This document shows, in pieces, positions 37,138 through 46,288 of a stretch of 64,000 nt of DNA. A model generated the notes under the pieces. The model was not told the origin of the DNA. It saw only the letters and a list, made by a program, of their open reading frames with translations, and ran no database searches. A program made the position numbers and the translations under genes. Position 1 is the first letter of the stretch. Each line of letters begins with the position of its first letter. Origin of the DNA: Salinibacterium sp. UTAS2018. Its GTDB lineage: Bacteria; Actinomycetota; Actinomycetes; Actinomycetales; Microbacteriaceae. The stretch covers positions 682,001-746,000 of the forward strand of contig NZ_CP035375.1 of assembly GCF_004118935.1 (NCBI RefSeq), in the 5' to 3' direction.

Positions 37138-38058
37138 GTGATTGTTGTAGTAGCGCCCGGACAGGGCTCCCAGACCCCCGGTTTTCTCGAGCCCTGGCTC
37201 GAAGACCCCGCCCTGCGCGAGCAGCTCGGCGCGATCTCCGAAGCGGCAGGCATTGATCTGATCACCCACGGCACCACGTCTGATGCCGACACCATCCGGG
37301 ATACCGCAGTAGCTCAGCCGCTAATCGTGGCGGCGGGACTTCTCACGCTCAGCGCGCTGACTGCCGGGGACCGCCGCAAGCACATTGGTGCTGTTGCGGG
37401 TCACTCCGTGGGCGAGATCACGGCGGCAGCGGCTGCCGGCATCCTTTCCGAAGACGATGCGATGCGCTTTGTCGTGCAGCGCGGATCAGCCATGGCGGCC
37501 GCCGCAGCCTTAGAGACCACCGGAATGTCCGCGGTGATCGGCGGAGACGAAGCCGCCCTCCTAGAGCGTCTCGCCGAGTTGGGCCTTCAACCAGCGAACT
37601 TCAACGGTGGCGGCCAGATCGTCGTCGCGGGAGCGCTTGACGCGCTAGCCGCGCTCTCCGCAGAACCGCTCAAGGGAACCCGCGTTGTGCCGCTTCAGGT
37701 CGCAGGCGCGTTCCATACCCGTTATATGCAACCCGCGGTCGCTCACCTTGAGACAGTCGCGGCTGGCCTCACGGCGCACGATCCATCACTGCCGATCTAC
37801 ACGAACCGTGATGGTTCGCTCGTCGAAAGCGGATCTCATTTCGTGGATCTCCTCGTCGGTCAGGTCTCCTCGCCGGTTCGCTGGGATCTCACCATGAACT
37901 CCTTGGCGGATGCGGGAGTCACCGGCATCATCGAACTTGCGCCCGCAGGCGCGCTAACCGGCCTCGCCAAGCGTGGCCTCCGCGGAATTCCTGCCGTGGC
38001 TGTCAAGACCCCAGACGATCTATCCGCAGCATTTGACCTGATGGAGGCCAACGCATGA
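37138..38058 (+). CDS. fabD: Malonyl-CoA:ACP transacylase, 306 aa
   Basis: FabD loads malonate onto acyl carrier protein to start type II fatty acid synthesis. The N-terminal VAPGQGSQTPGF, the nucleophile Ser90 in GAVAGHSVGEI, and the later GAFHTRYM with the catalytic His are present. It starts at GTG, 93 bases after the FasR-like gene, and its stop overlaps the fabH start by four bases (ATGA), indicating coupled translation of the fab operon. Confidence 0.96.
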   Translation: MIVVVAPGQGSQTPGFLEPWLEDPALREQLGAISEAAGIDLITHGTTSDADTIRDTAVAQPLIVAAGLLTLSALTAGDRRKHIGAVAGHSVGEITAAAAAGILSEDDAMRFVVQRGSAMAAAAALETTGMSAVIGGDEAALLERLAELGLQPANFNGGGQIVVAGALDALAALSAEPLKGTRVVPLQVAGAFHTRYMQPAVAHLETVAAGLTAHDPSLPIYTNRDGSLVESGSHFVDLLVGQVSSPVRWDLTMNSLADAGVTGIIELAPAGALTGLAKRGLRGIPAVAVKTPDDLSAAFDLMEANA

Positions 38059-39059
38059 CCGCACCCACCCTCGCCCAATCCACCGGGTCACAGTTCACCA
38101 AGATTTACAGCTACGGCGCCGCCCGCGGCGACCTCGTCGTTGACAACAACCAGCTCGTTGAAGCGATCGACTCGAGCGACGAGTGGATTCAGCAGCGCAC
38201 CGGCATGATCACTCGTCGTCGTGCATCAGCGGGCATTCTTGCTGTCGATCTCGCTACCGATGCCGCTCGCGAAGCGATTGAGAAGTCCGGTATTGACCCC
38301 GCCGAGATTGACCTCGTCATCATCGCGACGATCAGCAACGTTCTGCAGACGCCATCAATGTCTGCAGTTGTCGCCGACCGTGTGGGTGCTAACCCTGCAG
38401 CGGCATACGACATCAACGCTGCCTGCGCCGGCTTCAGCTACGCCGTCACTCAGGCAGATGCCCTCATTCGTGCGGGTGCGGCGAAGTACGCTCTCGTGAT
38501 CGGCGCCGAGAAACTTTCTGACATCGTTGACCCCACCGACCGCAGCATCTCGTTCCTTCTTGCCGACGGTGCGGGCGCAGTTGTCATTGGCCCGAGCGAC
38601 ACCCCCGGCATCTCCGCACCCGTGTGGGGCTCCGATGGCTCGAAAGCTGACGCCATCAAGATGAACGCGACACTCGTCGACTTCCGCGAAGGTGATGCTG
38701 CTTGGCCAACGCTGCGCCAAGAAGGCCAGACAGTCTTCCGCTGGGCCGTGTGGGACATGGCCAAGGTTGCGAAGGAAGCATTGGATGTTGCGGGAATCAC
38801 CGCAGACGACCTCGCTGCCTTCATCCCCCACCAGGCCAACATGCGCATCATCGACGAGTTCGCGAAGCAGCTCAAGCTGCCCGAGTCTGTTGTAATCGCC
38901 CGCGACGTCGCCGAGATGGGCAACTCCTCAGCTGCATCCATCCCGCTCGCGACTCACCGTCTGCTTGAAGAGAACCCCGAACTGAGCGGCGGCCTCGCCC
39001 TTCAAATCGGTTTTGGTGCAGGCCTCGTCTTCGGCGCGCAAGTAATCGTTCTGCCGTAG
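38055..39059 (+). CDS. fabH: 3-oxoacyl-ACP synthase III, 334 aa
   Basis: FabH condenses an acyl-CoA starter with malonyl-ACP and so sets the primer, commonly branched chains in Microbacteriaceae. The catalytic triad is visible: Cys124 in NAACAGFSY, His in IPHQANMRI and Asn in EMGNSSAAS. It starts inside the fabD stop codon and is followed by acpP after 69 bases. Confidence 0.96.
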   Translation: MTAPTLAQSTGSQFTKIYSYGAARGDLVVDNNQLVEAIDSSDEWIQQRTGMITRRRASAGILAVDLATDAAREAIEKSGIDPAEIDLVIIATISNVLQTPSMSAVVADRVGANPAAAYDINAACAGFSYAVTQADALIRAGAAKYALVIGAEKLSDIVDPTDRSISFLLADGAGAVVIGPSDTPGISAPVWGSDGSKADAIKMNATLVDFREGDAAWPTLRQEGQTVFRWAVWDMAKVAKEALDVAGITADDLAAFIPHQANMRIIDEFAKQLKLPESVVIARDVAEMGNSSAASIPLATHRLLEENPELSGGLALQIGFGAGLVFGAQVIVLP

Positions 39060-39128
39060 TACCCCTCAGAATCACTGCTGCTGGCCTACACTGGCTAACG
39101 GTTATTTCACATCCCAAGGAGAAAAAAT

Positions 39129-39377
39129 ATGGCACTGTCCACTGAAGAAGTTATGGCCGGATTGGCTGAGCTCATCAACGACGAGACCGGCATTGCGACC
39201 GACACTGTTGAAATGGGCAAGTCGTTCACCGATGACCTCGACATCGACTCGATCTCGATGATGACGATCGTTGTCAACGCTGAAGAGAAGTTCGACGTCA
39301 AGATCCCCGACGAAGAGGTCAAGAACCTCAAGACCGTCGGTGACGCAGTGAGCTTCATCACCGCCGCTCAGGCGTAA
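39129..39377 (+). CDS. acpP: Acyl carrier protein, 82 aa
   Basis: This small acidic protein carries growing acyl chains on phosphopantetheine attached to Ser41 in DDLDIDSISMM. Three acidic helices and the length are typical. AAGGAGAAA lies before the ATG with good spacing. A stem-loop follows before fabF. Confidence 0.97.
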   Translation: MALSTEEVMAGLAELINDETGIATDTVEMGKSFTDDLDIDSISMMTIVVNAEEKFDVKIPDEEVKNLKTVGDAVSFITAAQA

Positions 39378-39395
39378 CACCCGCTCGACGTGGAC

Positions 39396-39422
39396 GGCCA
39401 ACCGCACTCGTTGCGGTTGGCC
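39396..39422 (+). promoter_or_regulatory. Stem-loop between acpP and fabF
   Basis: GGCCAACCGCA (39396-39406) pairs with TGCGGTTGGCC (39412-39422) around a short loop. No T-run follows. It may partly terminate transcription or protect the acpP message, raising ACP over FabF. Confidence 0.45.
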
Positions 39423-39490
39423 TCCGCGCAGCACTCCAGAAGCCTGCCGTTCGCGGGCTTTCTGAGCCATGCACTCAAAAGGAACGTGAA

Positions 39491-40726
39491 ATGACCAAAA
39501 AGATCGTTGTCACCGGTATCGGTGCCACTACGCCCATCGGCGGAACCGCGACCGAGTCGTGGAACGCCCTTCTCGCTGGCGAATCGGGAGCCCGCTCGCT
39601 CGAGCAGGAATGGGTAGAAACCTATTCGCTCCCCGTTACTTTTGCTGCACAGGCCAAAGTGCGCCCTGAAGAAGTTCTCGAACGCGTTGAATACAAGCGT
39701 CTCGACCCCTCAAGCCAGTTCGCTCTGATCTCTGCCCGTGAAGCTTGGGCCGACGCCGGTTCACCCGATGTCGACCCCGAGCGAATCGGTGTTGATTACT
39801 CCACCGGTATCGGTGGACTGTGGACTCTCCTCGATGCGTGGGACACCCTGCGCGAAAAAGGACCGCGTCGCGTTCTGCCCATGACGATTCCGATGCTCAT
39901 GCCCAACGCCGCTGCAGCCGCGATCAGCATGGCCATTCCGTCGCGTGCCTACGCTCGCACCGACGTCTCGGCCTGCGCTTCCAGCACCGAAGCGCTCGCT
40001 AATGCCTACGCTCACCTGCAAGCGGGTCTTGCGGATGTCGTTATCGCTGGTGGAACGGAAGCAGTGGTTCACCCACTTCCCATCGCCGCCTTCGCCTCAA
40101 TGCAGGCGCTCTCGAAGCGTAATGACGATCCGGCGACGGCATCACGCCCGTATGACGTTTCTCGCGACGGCTTCGTGCTGGGTGAGGGGGCGGCAACGCT
40201 CGTTCTCGAGACTGAAGAACACGCCCTCGCCCGCGGCGCTCGCATCTACGCCGAACTCGCTGGCGGCGCTGTGACGAGTGACTCGTTCCACATCACGGCT
40301 CCCGACCCCGAGGGAACCGCCGCCGCACGCGCTGTGCGCGACGCTCTCGACGCTGCCGGAGCAACGCCAGAAGACGTGACCCACATCAACGCTCACGCGA
40401 CGAGCACACCAGTCGGTGACATCGCCGAGTACAAGGCGCTTCTGCGCATCTTCGGCGACCACCTGCCGAACATCCCCGTCTCAGCCACTAAGGGCGCCAC
40501 CGGGCACCTCTTGGGCGGCACAGGAGCACTCGAGGCTATCTTCACGGTCCTGGCTCTCCACCACCGCACGGCTCCCCCGACGATCAACCTCACCAACCAG
40601 GATCCCGCGATTCCGCTGGACGTCGTAACGACGCCCCGTGACCTCGGCTCAGGTCCCCAGCTGGCGATCAGCAACTCGTTCGGCTTTGGTGGCCACAACG
40701 CGGTCGCGGCTTTCCGTTCGGTCTAA
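39491..40726 (+). CDS. fabF: 3-oxoacyl-ACP synthase II, 411 aa
   Basis: FabF performs the elongating condensations with malonyl-ACP. The active-site Cys is in DVSACASSTEAL, and the two catalytic histidines are in HINAHATSTPVGD and ATKGATGHLLGG. Length and C-terminal NSFGFGGHNA are typical. It is the last gene of fabD-fabH-acpP-fabF and is followed by a strong inverted repeat. No FabG gene is in the cluster. Confidence 0.96.
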   Translation: MTKKIVVTGIGATTPIGGTATESWNALLAGESGARSLEQEWVETYSLPVTFAAQAKVRPEEVLERVEYKRLDPSSQFALISAREAWADAGSPDVDPERIGVDYSTGIGGLWTLLDAWDTLREKGPRRVLPMTIPMLMPNAAAAAISMAIPSRAYARTDVSACASSTEALANAYAHLQAGLADVVIAGGTEAVVHPLPIAAFASMQALSKRNDDPATASRPYDVSRDGFVLGEGAATLVLETEEHALARGARIYAELAGGAVTSDSFHITAPDPEGTAAARAVRDALDAAGATPEDVTHINAHATSTPVGDIAEYKALLRIFGDHLPNIPVSATKGATGHLLGGTGALEAIFTVLALHHRTAPPTINLTNQDPAIPLDVVTTPRDLGSGPQLAISNSFGFGGHNAVAAFRSV

Positions 40727-40767
40727 ACTCTCGTGCGCTCAGCGGCTTTGCCGCTCAGTACTTAACG

Positions 40768-40812
40768 ACACATCGCCCGCTCGATCATCTGATCGAGCGG
40801 GCGATGTGTTTG
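40768..40812 (+). terminator. Perfect 20-base inverted repeat, terminator of the fab operon
   Basis: The arm ACACATCGCCCGCTCGATCA (40768-40787) is exactly complementary to 40790-40809, with a two-base spacer and then TTTG. It lies between convergent fabF and the SDR gene, and can end transcription from both sides. Confidence 0.75.
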
Positions 40813-40865
40813 TCAGCGTATGAGGGAATTAAACTTTGAAATCCCCGCAGCCGCTCCAGGTGGCG

Positions 40866-41603
40866 CTAGTTGACCGCACCTTCACCGGCGAGAGTTCCGC
40901 CGTCGATGATGAATTCAGATCCGGTCGAGAAGCTGGAATCGTCGCTGGCCAAGAACAGGACCATCTTGGTGACTTCCTCGGGTTCGCCCAAACGGTTGAT
41001 CGGCGTTCCCGGGTTCCCGTTGTCGAGACCGTCCGTCATCGGCGTACGAATCCCACCCGGGTGAACCGAATTGACCCGAACTCCCTGCGAACCGAGTTCC
41101 ATCGCTACCGACTTGGTCAGGCCCCGAAGTCCAAACTTTGACGCGGTGTAGCCGTGCAACGCCGCGTAGCCCTGCATACCGGCGGTCGAAGAGATATTGA
41201 CGATCGCCGACGACTCGTTCTTCACGAGTTCGGGCGTCGCGGCTTTGATGCCGAGGAACGCTCCGGTGAGGTTGATGCCGATGATCAGCGACCAGTCTTT
41301 CGCCGTGTAGGTATCGAGCGTTCCAAAGTTGACGATGCCGGCGTTGTTGATGAGCACGTTGAGGCCCCCAAAGGTGTCGGCCGCAAGCTTTACAGCCGCG
41401 TTCCACTCTTCTTCGTTGGTGACATCGAGGTGGGCGTAAACCGCGTTGGAGCCCAGCTCATCCGCCAGCGCCTGGCCTTCGGCGTCGAGGACGTCAGTGA
41501 TAACAACCTTGCCGCCCTCAGCGACTACAGCACGACTGTGCGATTCGCCCATTCCGCGGGCGCCGCCGCTAATGAGAACTACTTTTCCGTCAAAGCGAGA
41601 CAT
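40866..41603 (-). CDS. Short-chain dehydrogenase/reductase (SDR), 245 aa
   Basis: The cofactor motif is SGGARGMGESHS, the Asp of ITDVLDA suggests NAD(H) preference, NNAGIVN is present, and the catalytic pair is YTASK with the upstream Ser in ISSTAG. It resembles 3-alpha(or 20-beta)-hydroxysteroid or glucose dehydrogenase-like SDRs; the substrate cannot be assigned. The ATG at 41603 has GGAAGGA seven bases upstream. It stands alone and faces the fab operon end. Confidence 0.9.
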   Translation of the reverse strand: MSRFDGKVVLISGGARGMGESHSRAVVAEGGKVVITDVLDAEGQALADELGSNAVYAHLDVTNEEEWNAAVKLAADTFGGLNVLINNAGIVNFGTLDTYTAKDWSLIIGINLTGAFLGIKAATPELVKNESSAIVNISSTAGMQGYAALHGYTASKFGLRGLTKSVAMELGSQGVRVNSVHPGGIRTPMTDGLDNGNPGTPINRLGEPEEVTKMVLFLASDDSSFSTGSEFIIDGGTLAGEGAVN

Positions 41604-41839
41604 GATGTTCCTTCCAAATACTGAATTGGTTTCAGCCGGAAGGAGATAGTCCGAGGACCCGAGGACGGTCCGTTGTGGCAACCGTGCCCGAATACTTCCG
41701 GCCACGTTTCAACGCTACTCCGGGAGTTCACTGAATGCGACCTGAACGCCACGCTCGCAGCGAACAAACAGCAACACAAATGTGTAGATAGCTGTTTTAG
41801 TGCGGACACGAAAGTGCTGCGTTCAGAAGAGAGAGCGCT

Positions 41840-41995
41840 TCAGAGGATGGAGCGGCATCCGTCATGGAGGGTGCACTCGCCGTCAAACGGCGAATCGCGA
41901 CCGTCACGAACGACGTCTGTGCAGTCTTGCCACTCAATCAGTGGAATCCGCGTGTCAACCGCTACTTCAGGAGTGTGGGTGCGTTCGGAAATCAT
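41840..41995 (-). CDS. Candidate small protein downstream of DUF3145, 51 aa
   Basis: Two bases after the DUF3145 stop codon on the same strand, an ATG preceded by AGGTAGG opens a frame encoding MISERTHTPEVAVDTRIPLI and ending with three cysteines in GECTLHDGCRSIL. It is hydrophilic and has no recognised relatives. The ribosome site and tight coupling support it; absence of homology weakens it. The remaining 240 bases up to the SDR gene show nothing else I can support. Confidence 0.4.
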   Translation of the reverse strand: MISERTHTPEVAVDTRIPLIEWQDCTDVVRDGRDSPFDGECTLHDGCRSIL

Positions 41996-41997
41996 GA

Positions 41998-42501
41998 TCA
42001 ACCTACCTTGTGAAGCCACACAACTGCAGAGTCTTGACTGGCGTGACGGAACGACTCAAGCTCGTCGTCCCAGGCCTGGCCGAGAGCCAAGCGGAGTTCG
42101 CGATGCAGTTCGAACGCATCGGAACCGGCAGCTTCCATCGCGTAGCGCAGACGATCTTCGGGGATCACCATGTTGCCGACACTGTCGGTCTGCGCAAAAA
42201 AGATCCCGAGGTCGGGCGTGTGCATCCAGCGCCCACCGTCGGAACCGGGGCTGGGGTCTTCGGTCACCTCGAAACGGAGGTGCTCCCAACCGCGAAGGGC
42301 CGCAGCGAGTACCGCACCGGAGCCTTGCGGGCCTTCCCAGTAAAACTCGGCACGCTGAGATCCCCTGAGCACCGGTTGGTTATCCCAATCGAAGTTCACG
42401 GCACGTTCAAGAGCGCGACCAGCAGCCCACTCGATATGTGGGCAGAGCGCGCGAGGAGCAGAGTGCACGTAGAGCACTCCGCGAGCGTTATGTGCAGTCA
42501 C
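41998..42501 (-). CDS. DUF3145 protein, 167 aa
   Basis: The family pattern is clear: GVLYVHSAPRALCPHIEWA near the start, then FDWDNQPVLRGSQRAEFYW, GRWMHTPDLGIFFAQTDSVGN and a C-terminal AWDDELESFRHA. DUF3145 is conserved in Actinobacteria and often near fab genes; its function is unknown. I chose the GTG at 42501, five bases after GGAG; a longer frame adds a stretch unlike the family. Confidence 0.88.
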   Translation of the reverse strand: MTAHNARGVLYVHSAPRALCPHIEWAAGRALERAVNFDWDNQPVLRGSQRAEFYWEGPQGSGAVLAAALRGWEHLRFEVTEDPSPGSDGGRWMHTPDLGIFFAQTDSVGNMVIPEDRLRYAMEAAGSDAFELHRELRLALGQAWDDELESFRHASQDSAVVWLHKVG

Positions 42502-42656
42502 GATATCTCCGTTCCGTTTGGGTGCGACTTCCCCATCGACCCACGAACGGTACCTGTGACAGCACGTCAAGCTATTAAATTGTGCGGCGAACCGCTTGGG
42601 GACATTATCCCTGACAAATCCGGGAAAATACAAGCGTGTAACTACATTTGTGCCGA

Positions 42657-43499
42657 TTAGAGCCGGTTTAGAGCCTCAGGCATCGTCATCCGCCACTCTT
42701 CGGGGGCCTCCGCCGCGGGAGCTGCGGGCAGGATGCCCTTGCCATCTGGCTCGGGAATCGCCGAGATAAGCGCTCGAGTGTAAGGATGCACGGGGTCGTT
42801 CCAGATGCGGTCAGAGACGCCAGACTCCACAATCTTGCCGCGGTACATCACCACGGTTCGGTCAGCGATGAGCCGCACGATCGCGAGATCGTGTGAGATA
42901 AAGAGCAGCCCGGCGCCGGCATCGAGCGCAAGCTTGCGCATCATGTCAGCGACAGAGGCCTGACTCGAGGCATCCAGAGCAGAAATCGGTTCGTCAGCCA
43001 CCAACAGGTCGGGGCGCGCAGCCAGAGCTCGTGCGATTGCGACCCGCTGGCGCTGGCCTCCGGATAGCTCGTGGGCGTAGCGCGACACCATGTCGGTGGG
43101 GAGACCAACACGCTCAAGCCACTCTTCGGGCTGAGAACCTTCTGCGCCACGCTCCAGTGCGGCACGAATGCCCTCGGAAATTTGCTGGCCAATGCGAATG
43201 CGCGGGTTCAGCGAGGAATTCGGGTCTTGAAAGACCATCTGAATCGACGTGAACTCAGATTTGCGCCGACGAACGCCCAGAAGCGGCACCTCGGCATCGC
43301 GGTACGTTACGGCGCCCGACCGCGGCTTCTCCATACCGAGCACGGCTCGCGCCAAGCTCGACTTGCCACAGCCGCTCTCGCCCACCAGAGCAAGGACTTC
43401 CCCGGGAGCGATCGTGAGGGAGACTTCGTCGACCGCTCGCACGACGCTGGCCCCGTGGTATTCGATCACGAGGTCGGATACTTCGAGCAGCTCGCTCAT
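42657..43499 (-). CDS. Peptide/nickel-type ABC transporter ATP-binding protein (OppF/DppF-like), 280 aa
   Basis: Walker A GESGCGKSSLARAV, the Q-loop, signature ELSGGQRQRVAIARAL and Walker B DLLVADEPISALD are intact. The C-terminal HPYTRALISAIPEP is typical of the oligopeptide group. It is the last gene of a five-gene operon and its start overlaps the stop of the OppD-like gene by four bases. Confidence 0.92.
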   Translation of the reverse strand: MSELLEVSDLVIEYHGASVVRAVDEVSLTIAPGEVLALVGESGCGKSSLARAVLGMEKPRSGAVTYRDAEVPLLGVRRRKSEFTSIQMVFQDPNSSLNPRIRIGQQISEGIRAALERGAEGSQPEEWLERVGLPTDMVSRYAHELSGGQRQRVAIARALAARPDLLVADEPISALDASSQASVADMMRKLALDAGAGLLFISHDLAIVRLIADRTVVMYRGKIVESGVSDRIWNDPVHPYTRALISAIPEPDGKGILPAAPAAEAPEEWRMTMPEALNRL

Positions 43500-44365
43500 T
43501 CGCTTTCCTCCTGGAAACCCGCGGCACCCGGTAGCGACGCGAGCAACTCACGCGTGTACGGGTGCTGTGGCGCGGTGAAGATACTCTGCCGATCGTTCGA
43601 CTCGACGATCTCGCCGTGGCGCATCACCGCAATGTCGTCGGCGATCGAACTCATCACTCCGAGATCATGAGTCACAAGAAGAACGGCAAGTTGACGTTCA
43701 TCCGCCAGATCGCGCAGCAAGTGCAGGATGCCGGCCTGAACGGTGACGTCAAGAGCGGTCGTCGGCTCATCTGCCAACAGCACCACGGGGTCGCACGCAA
43801 GAGCAATGGCGATAGCAATCCGCTGACGCTGACCACCCGAAAACTGGTGAGGGTATCGCCCAAGCGCCTCGGCAGGGTTGGGAACCCGCACACGGTCGAG
43901 CAGCGCGATAGCGTGCTCGCGCGCCTGCTTCGTGGAGAACTTGAGGTGACGGGTGACGTGATCGGTGAGCTGAACTCCCACAGTGAGCTGCGGGTGCAGG
44001 CTCGACGACGGGTCTTGGAAGATCATCGCGATTCGACGGCCGCGGATCTCGTTCAGCTGTCGATGCGACATGCCGACGAGCTCGGTTTCCCCGCGATCAG
44101 GATGAGCCAGACGGATCGAGCCTCCCACGATGGCGTTACTGGGCAGCAAGCCCAGCATCGCGAGCGAGGTGACCGTCTTACCCGAGCCGGACTCCCCCGC
44201 GAGACCCTGGATGCGTCCGGGGGTGAGCGCGATACTGATGCCCTTGACGATGGATTTGACGTTATTGCGCGAGCCGATGCCGATCGTGAGACCGTCAACG
44301 GTCAGCACCGGCGCGGATGCAGCGGGTGCGGCATCCGCAGGCTGTGGTGTCGTTGCGTCGGTCAT
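43496..44365 (-). CDS. Peptide-type ABC transporter ATP-binding protein (OppD/DppD-like), 289 aa
   Basis: Walker A is GESGSGKTVTSLAMLG, the signature is FSGGQRQRIAIAIAL and Walker B is PVVLLADEPTTALDV. HPYTRELLASLPG near the C-terminus marks the OppD group. The Pro/Ala-rich N-terminal 20 residues are an extension. Both ends overlap neighbouring genes by four bases, so translation of the operon is coupled. Confidence 0.92.
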   Translation of the reverse strand: MTDATTPQPADAAPAASAPVLTVDGLTIGIGSRNNVKSIVKGISIALTPGRIQGLAGESGSGKTVTSLAMLGLLPSNAIVGGSIRLAHPDRGETELVGMSHRQLNEIRGRRIAMIFQDPSSSLHPQLTVGVQLTDHVTRHLKFSTKQAREHAIALLDRVRVPNPAEALGRYPHQFSGGQRQRIAIAIALACDPVVLLADEPTTALDVTVQAGILHLLRDLADERQLAVLLVTHDLGVMSSIADDIAVMRHGEIVESNDRQSIFTAPQHPYTRELLASLPGAAGFQEESE

Positions 44366-45216
44366 GACCGTGCCCCCGCTCGCGATACCTGTGACGTCGG
44401 ATCGAAGATGTCGCGCAGCGAGTCACCCACGAAGTTGAAGGCCATCACCACGGTGAGGATGGCGAGACCGGGGAACAACCCGATCCACCAGCTGTCGAAG
44501 TTTTGAATAGCGGCGGAAATCATCGAACCCCACTCGGGCGTCGGCGGTTGGGCTCCGAGCCCCAAGAAGGAGAGGCCCGAGAGGAGCAGGATAGCGGTTC
44601 CCACATCGAGGCTTGCCAACACGAGGATGGGGCCGACGACGTTCGGAGCGATGTCAACGCGGAGGGTCTTGAAGGGCGAGAAGCCCATAATGCGCCCCGC
44701 CATCACATAGTTCTGAGTGCGAAGCCCGAGCACGATACTGCGGGTCATACGAGCGTACTGCGGCCACGACACCACGAAGGCAGCGATCACCGCGTTGAAA
44801 AGCGAGGGTCCGAGCGCCGCAGCGACAACCATGGCGAGGATGACCGTCGGGAACGCCATCACGAGGTCGGTCAAGCGCATCAACAGTTCGTCAACCCACT
44901 TGCCGAAGTAGCCGGCAATAGCACCGATCAGTGTTCCGACGAGCAGCGACATCACCACAAGCATGAGCGCCAGCGGAATAGTGACTCCGGCGCCGGTCAT
45001 GAGCCGCGAGAAAATGTCGCGGCCGAGAGCATCCGTACCCATGAGCGTGTCGATGCCGGGAGCCTGCAATCGAGGCAAGTCTTGGGCCAGGGGGTCAAAG
45101 GGAACCCACAGTCGAGCGGTAAAGGCAATGCCCACCCACGCGACAGCGATAACAGCACCAATGACACCGAGCGGGGTTATCCACGCGGCAGGAATTTTTA
45201 GCCAACGCTTTCTCAT
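44362..45216 (-). CDS. Peptide-type ABC transporter permease (DppC-like), 284 aa
   Basis: The protein has about six membrane helices and the EAA-type loop around ARIMGFSPFKTLRVDIAPN that contacts the ATPases. The N-terminal PFDPLAQDLPRLQAPG ... GTDALGRDIFSRLMTGA motif is diagnostic of the DppC/OppC group. It pairs with the upstream DppB-like gene, overlapping it by four bases. Confidence 0.92.
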   Translation of the reverse strand: MRKRWLKIPAAWITPLGVIGAVIAVAWVGIAFTARLWVPFDPLAQDLPRLQAPGIDTLMGTDALGRDIFSRLMTGAGVTIPLALMLVVMSLLVGTLIGAIAGYFGKWVDELLMRLTDLVMAFPTVILAMVVAAALGPSLFNAVIAAFVVSWPQYARMTRSIVLGLRTQNYVMAGRIMGFSPFKTLRVDIAPNVVGPILVLASLDVGTAILLLSGLSFLGLGAQPPTPEWGSMISAAIQNFDSWWIGLFPGLAILTVVMAFNFVGDSLRDIFDPTSQVSRAGARS

Positions 45217-46274
45217 GCGAGCCTCACCCTCGGGTCGAGTACACCGTAAAGAAGGTCGACGGCGAAGTTAATAGTCAGATAGACAACGCCCACGACGAGA
45301 CCGACGCCCATGACGCCGGGTAGATCGAGGCTGGTTGCCGAGTTGTAGGCGTAGCTGCCGAGCCCCGGCCACGCGAAGACGGCCTCGACGAGCACCGTGC
45401 CCGAGAGCAGGGTTCCGAACGCGAGCCCCACGATCGTGAGGATGGGCAGCGATGCTCCGCGCAGAACGTAGCCGAACAGCAGCCGCGGGCCGCTGAGCCC
45501 CTTGGCGCGGCCGGCACGAACGTAGTCGGCATCCAGCACCTCGAGCACCGAGGTGCGAACGAATCGCGTGAGCAGACCGATCGTGAAGAGCGAAAGAACG
45601 AACACGGGCAGCATGAGGTGCGCCAGAGCATCCGTGAACGTAACCCACTGGCCCGCCAGCAGGGCGTCTGCCGTGTAGAAACCCGTCACGGTGGGTGGCG
45701 GTGCCAGCGCGGGCGAGAGCCGACCGGAACCGGGCGCAATACGCAATTGTAGGAAGAAGAAGTTGAAGCTGACCAGTGCCATCCAGAAGGTCGGGATGCT
45801 GAGGCCGATGAGCGAGAACACGCGCACCAGCTGGTCGCTGAGCTTGCCGCGGCGATAGGCCGCGAGGGAGCCGAGAGCCACGCCGACGCCCAGGCTGACG
45901 ACGATAGCCAACAGGGCAATTTCTACCGTGGCCGGCACGGCCTTTGAGAGGTCGGATGCCACGGGCTGCGCTGTGCGCAGCGAGACGCCCATGTCTCCCT
46001 GGAACAGTCCGCCGATGTAGTTGACGTACTGCACGGGAAGCGGCTGATCGAGCCCTCGCTCCTGGATGTAGGCCTCGACGGTGGCGGGGTTGCTCGCCGC
46101 CCCTTCACCGAGCGCTGCCGCAATGGGGTCACCCGGCACAAGGTTCGCGAGAGCGAACGTGACGATAGTGACTCCGAAGAGGAGCAGGACTGAGGTTCCG
46201 AGGCGACGAAGCAGGTACCCGACCAGAGGTGATCTGGCCGAGTACCTGCGAGTCGCGCGGGGTGTGTTTCCCAC
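45213..46274 (-). CDS. Peptide-type ABC transporter permease (DppB-like), 353 aa
   Basis: The family start YLLRRLGTSVLLLFGVTIVTF is followed by NLVPGDPIAA, five more helices, and the EAA loop RAKGLSGPRLLFGYVLRGA. The ring-opening segment LVEAVFAWPGLGSYAYNSA typical of DppB is present. It lies 14 bases after the binding-protein gene. Confidence 0.93.
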   Translation of the reverse strand: MGNTPRATRRYSARSPLVGYLLRRLGTSVLLLFGVTIVTFALANLVPGDPIAAALGEGAASNPATVEAYIQERGLDQPLPVQYVNYIGGLFQGDMGVSLRTAQPVASDLSKAVPATVEIALLAIVVSLGVGVALGSLAAYRRGKLSDQLVRVFSLIGLSIPTFWMALVSFNFFFLQLRIAPGSGRLSPALAPPPTVTGFYTADALLAGQWVTFTDALAHLMLPVFVLSLFTIGLLTRFVRTSVLEVLDADYVRAGRAKGLSGPRLLFGYVLRGASLPILTIVGLAFGTLLSGTVLVEAVFAWPGLGSYAYNSATSLDLPGVMGVGLVVGVVYLTINFAVDLLYGVLDPRVRLA

Positions 46275-46288
46275 GCTAGAGATTCCTT

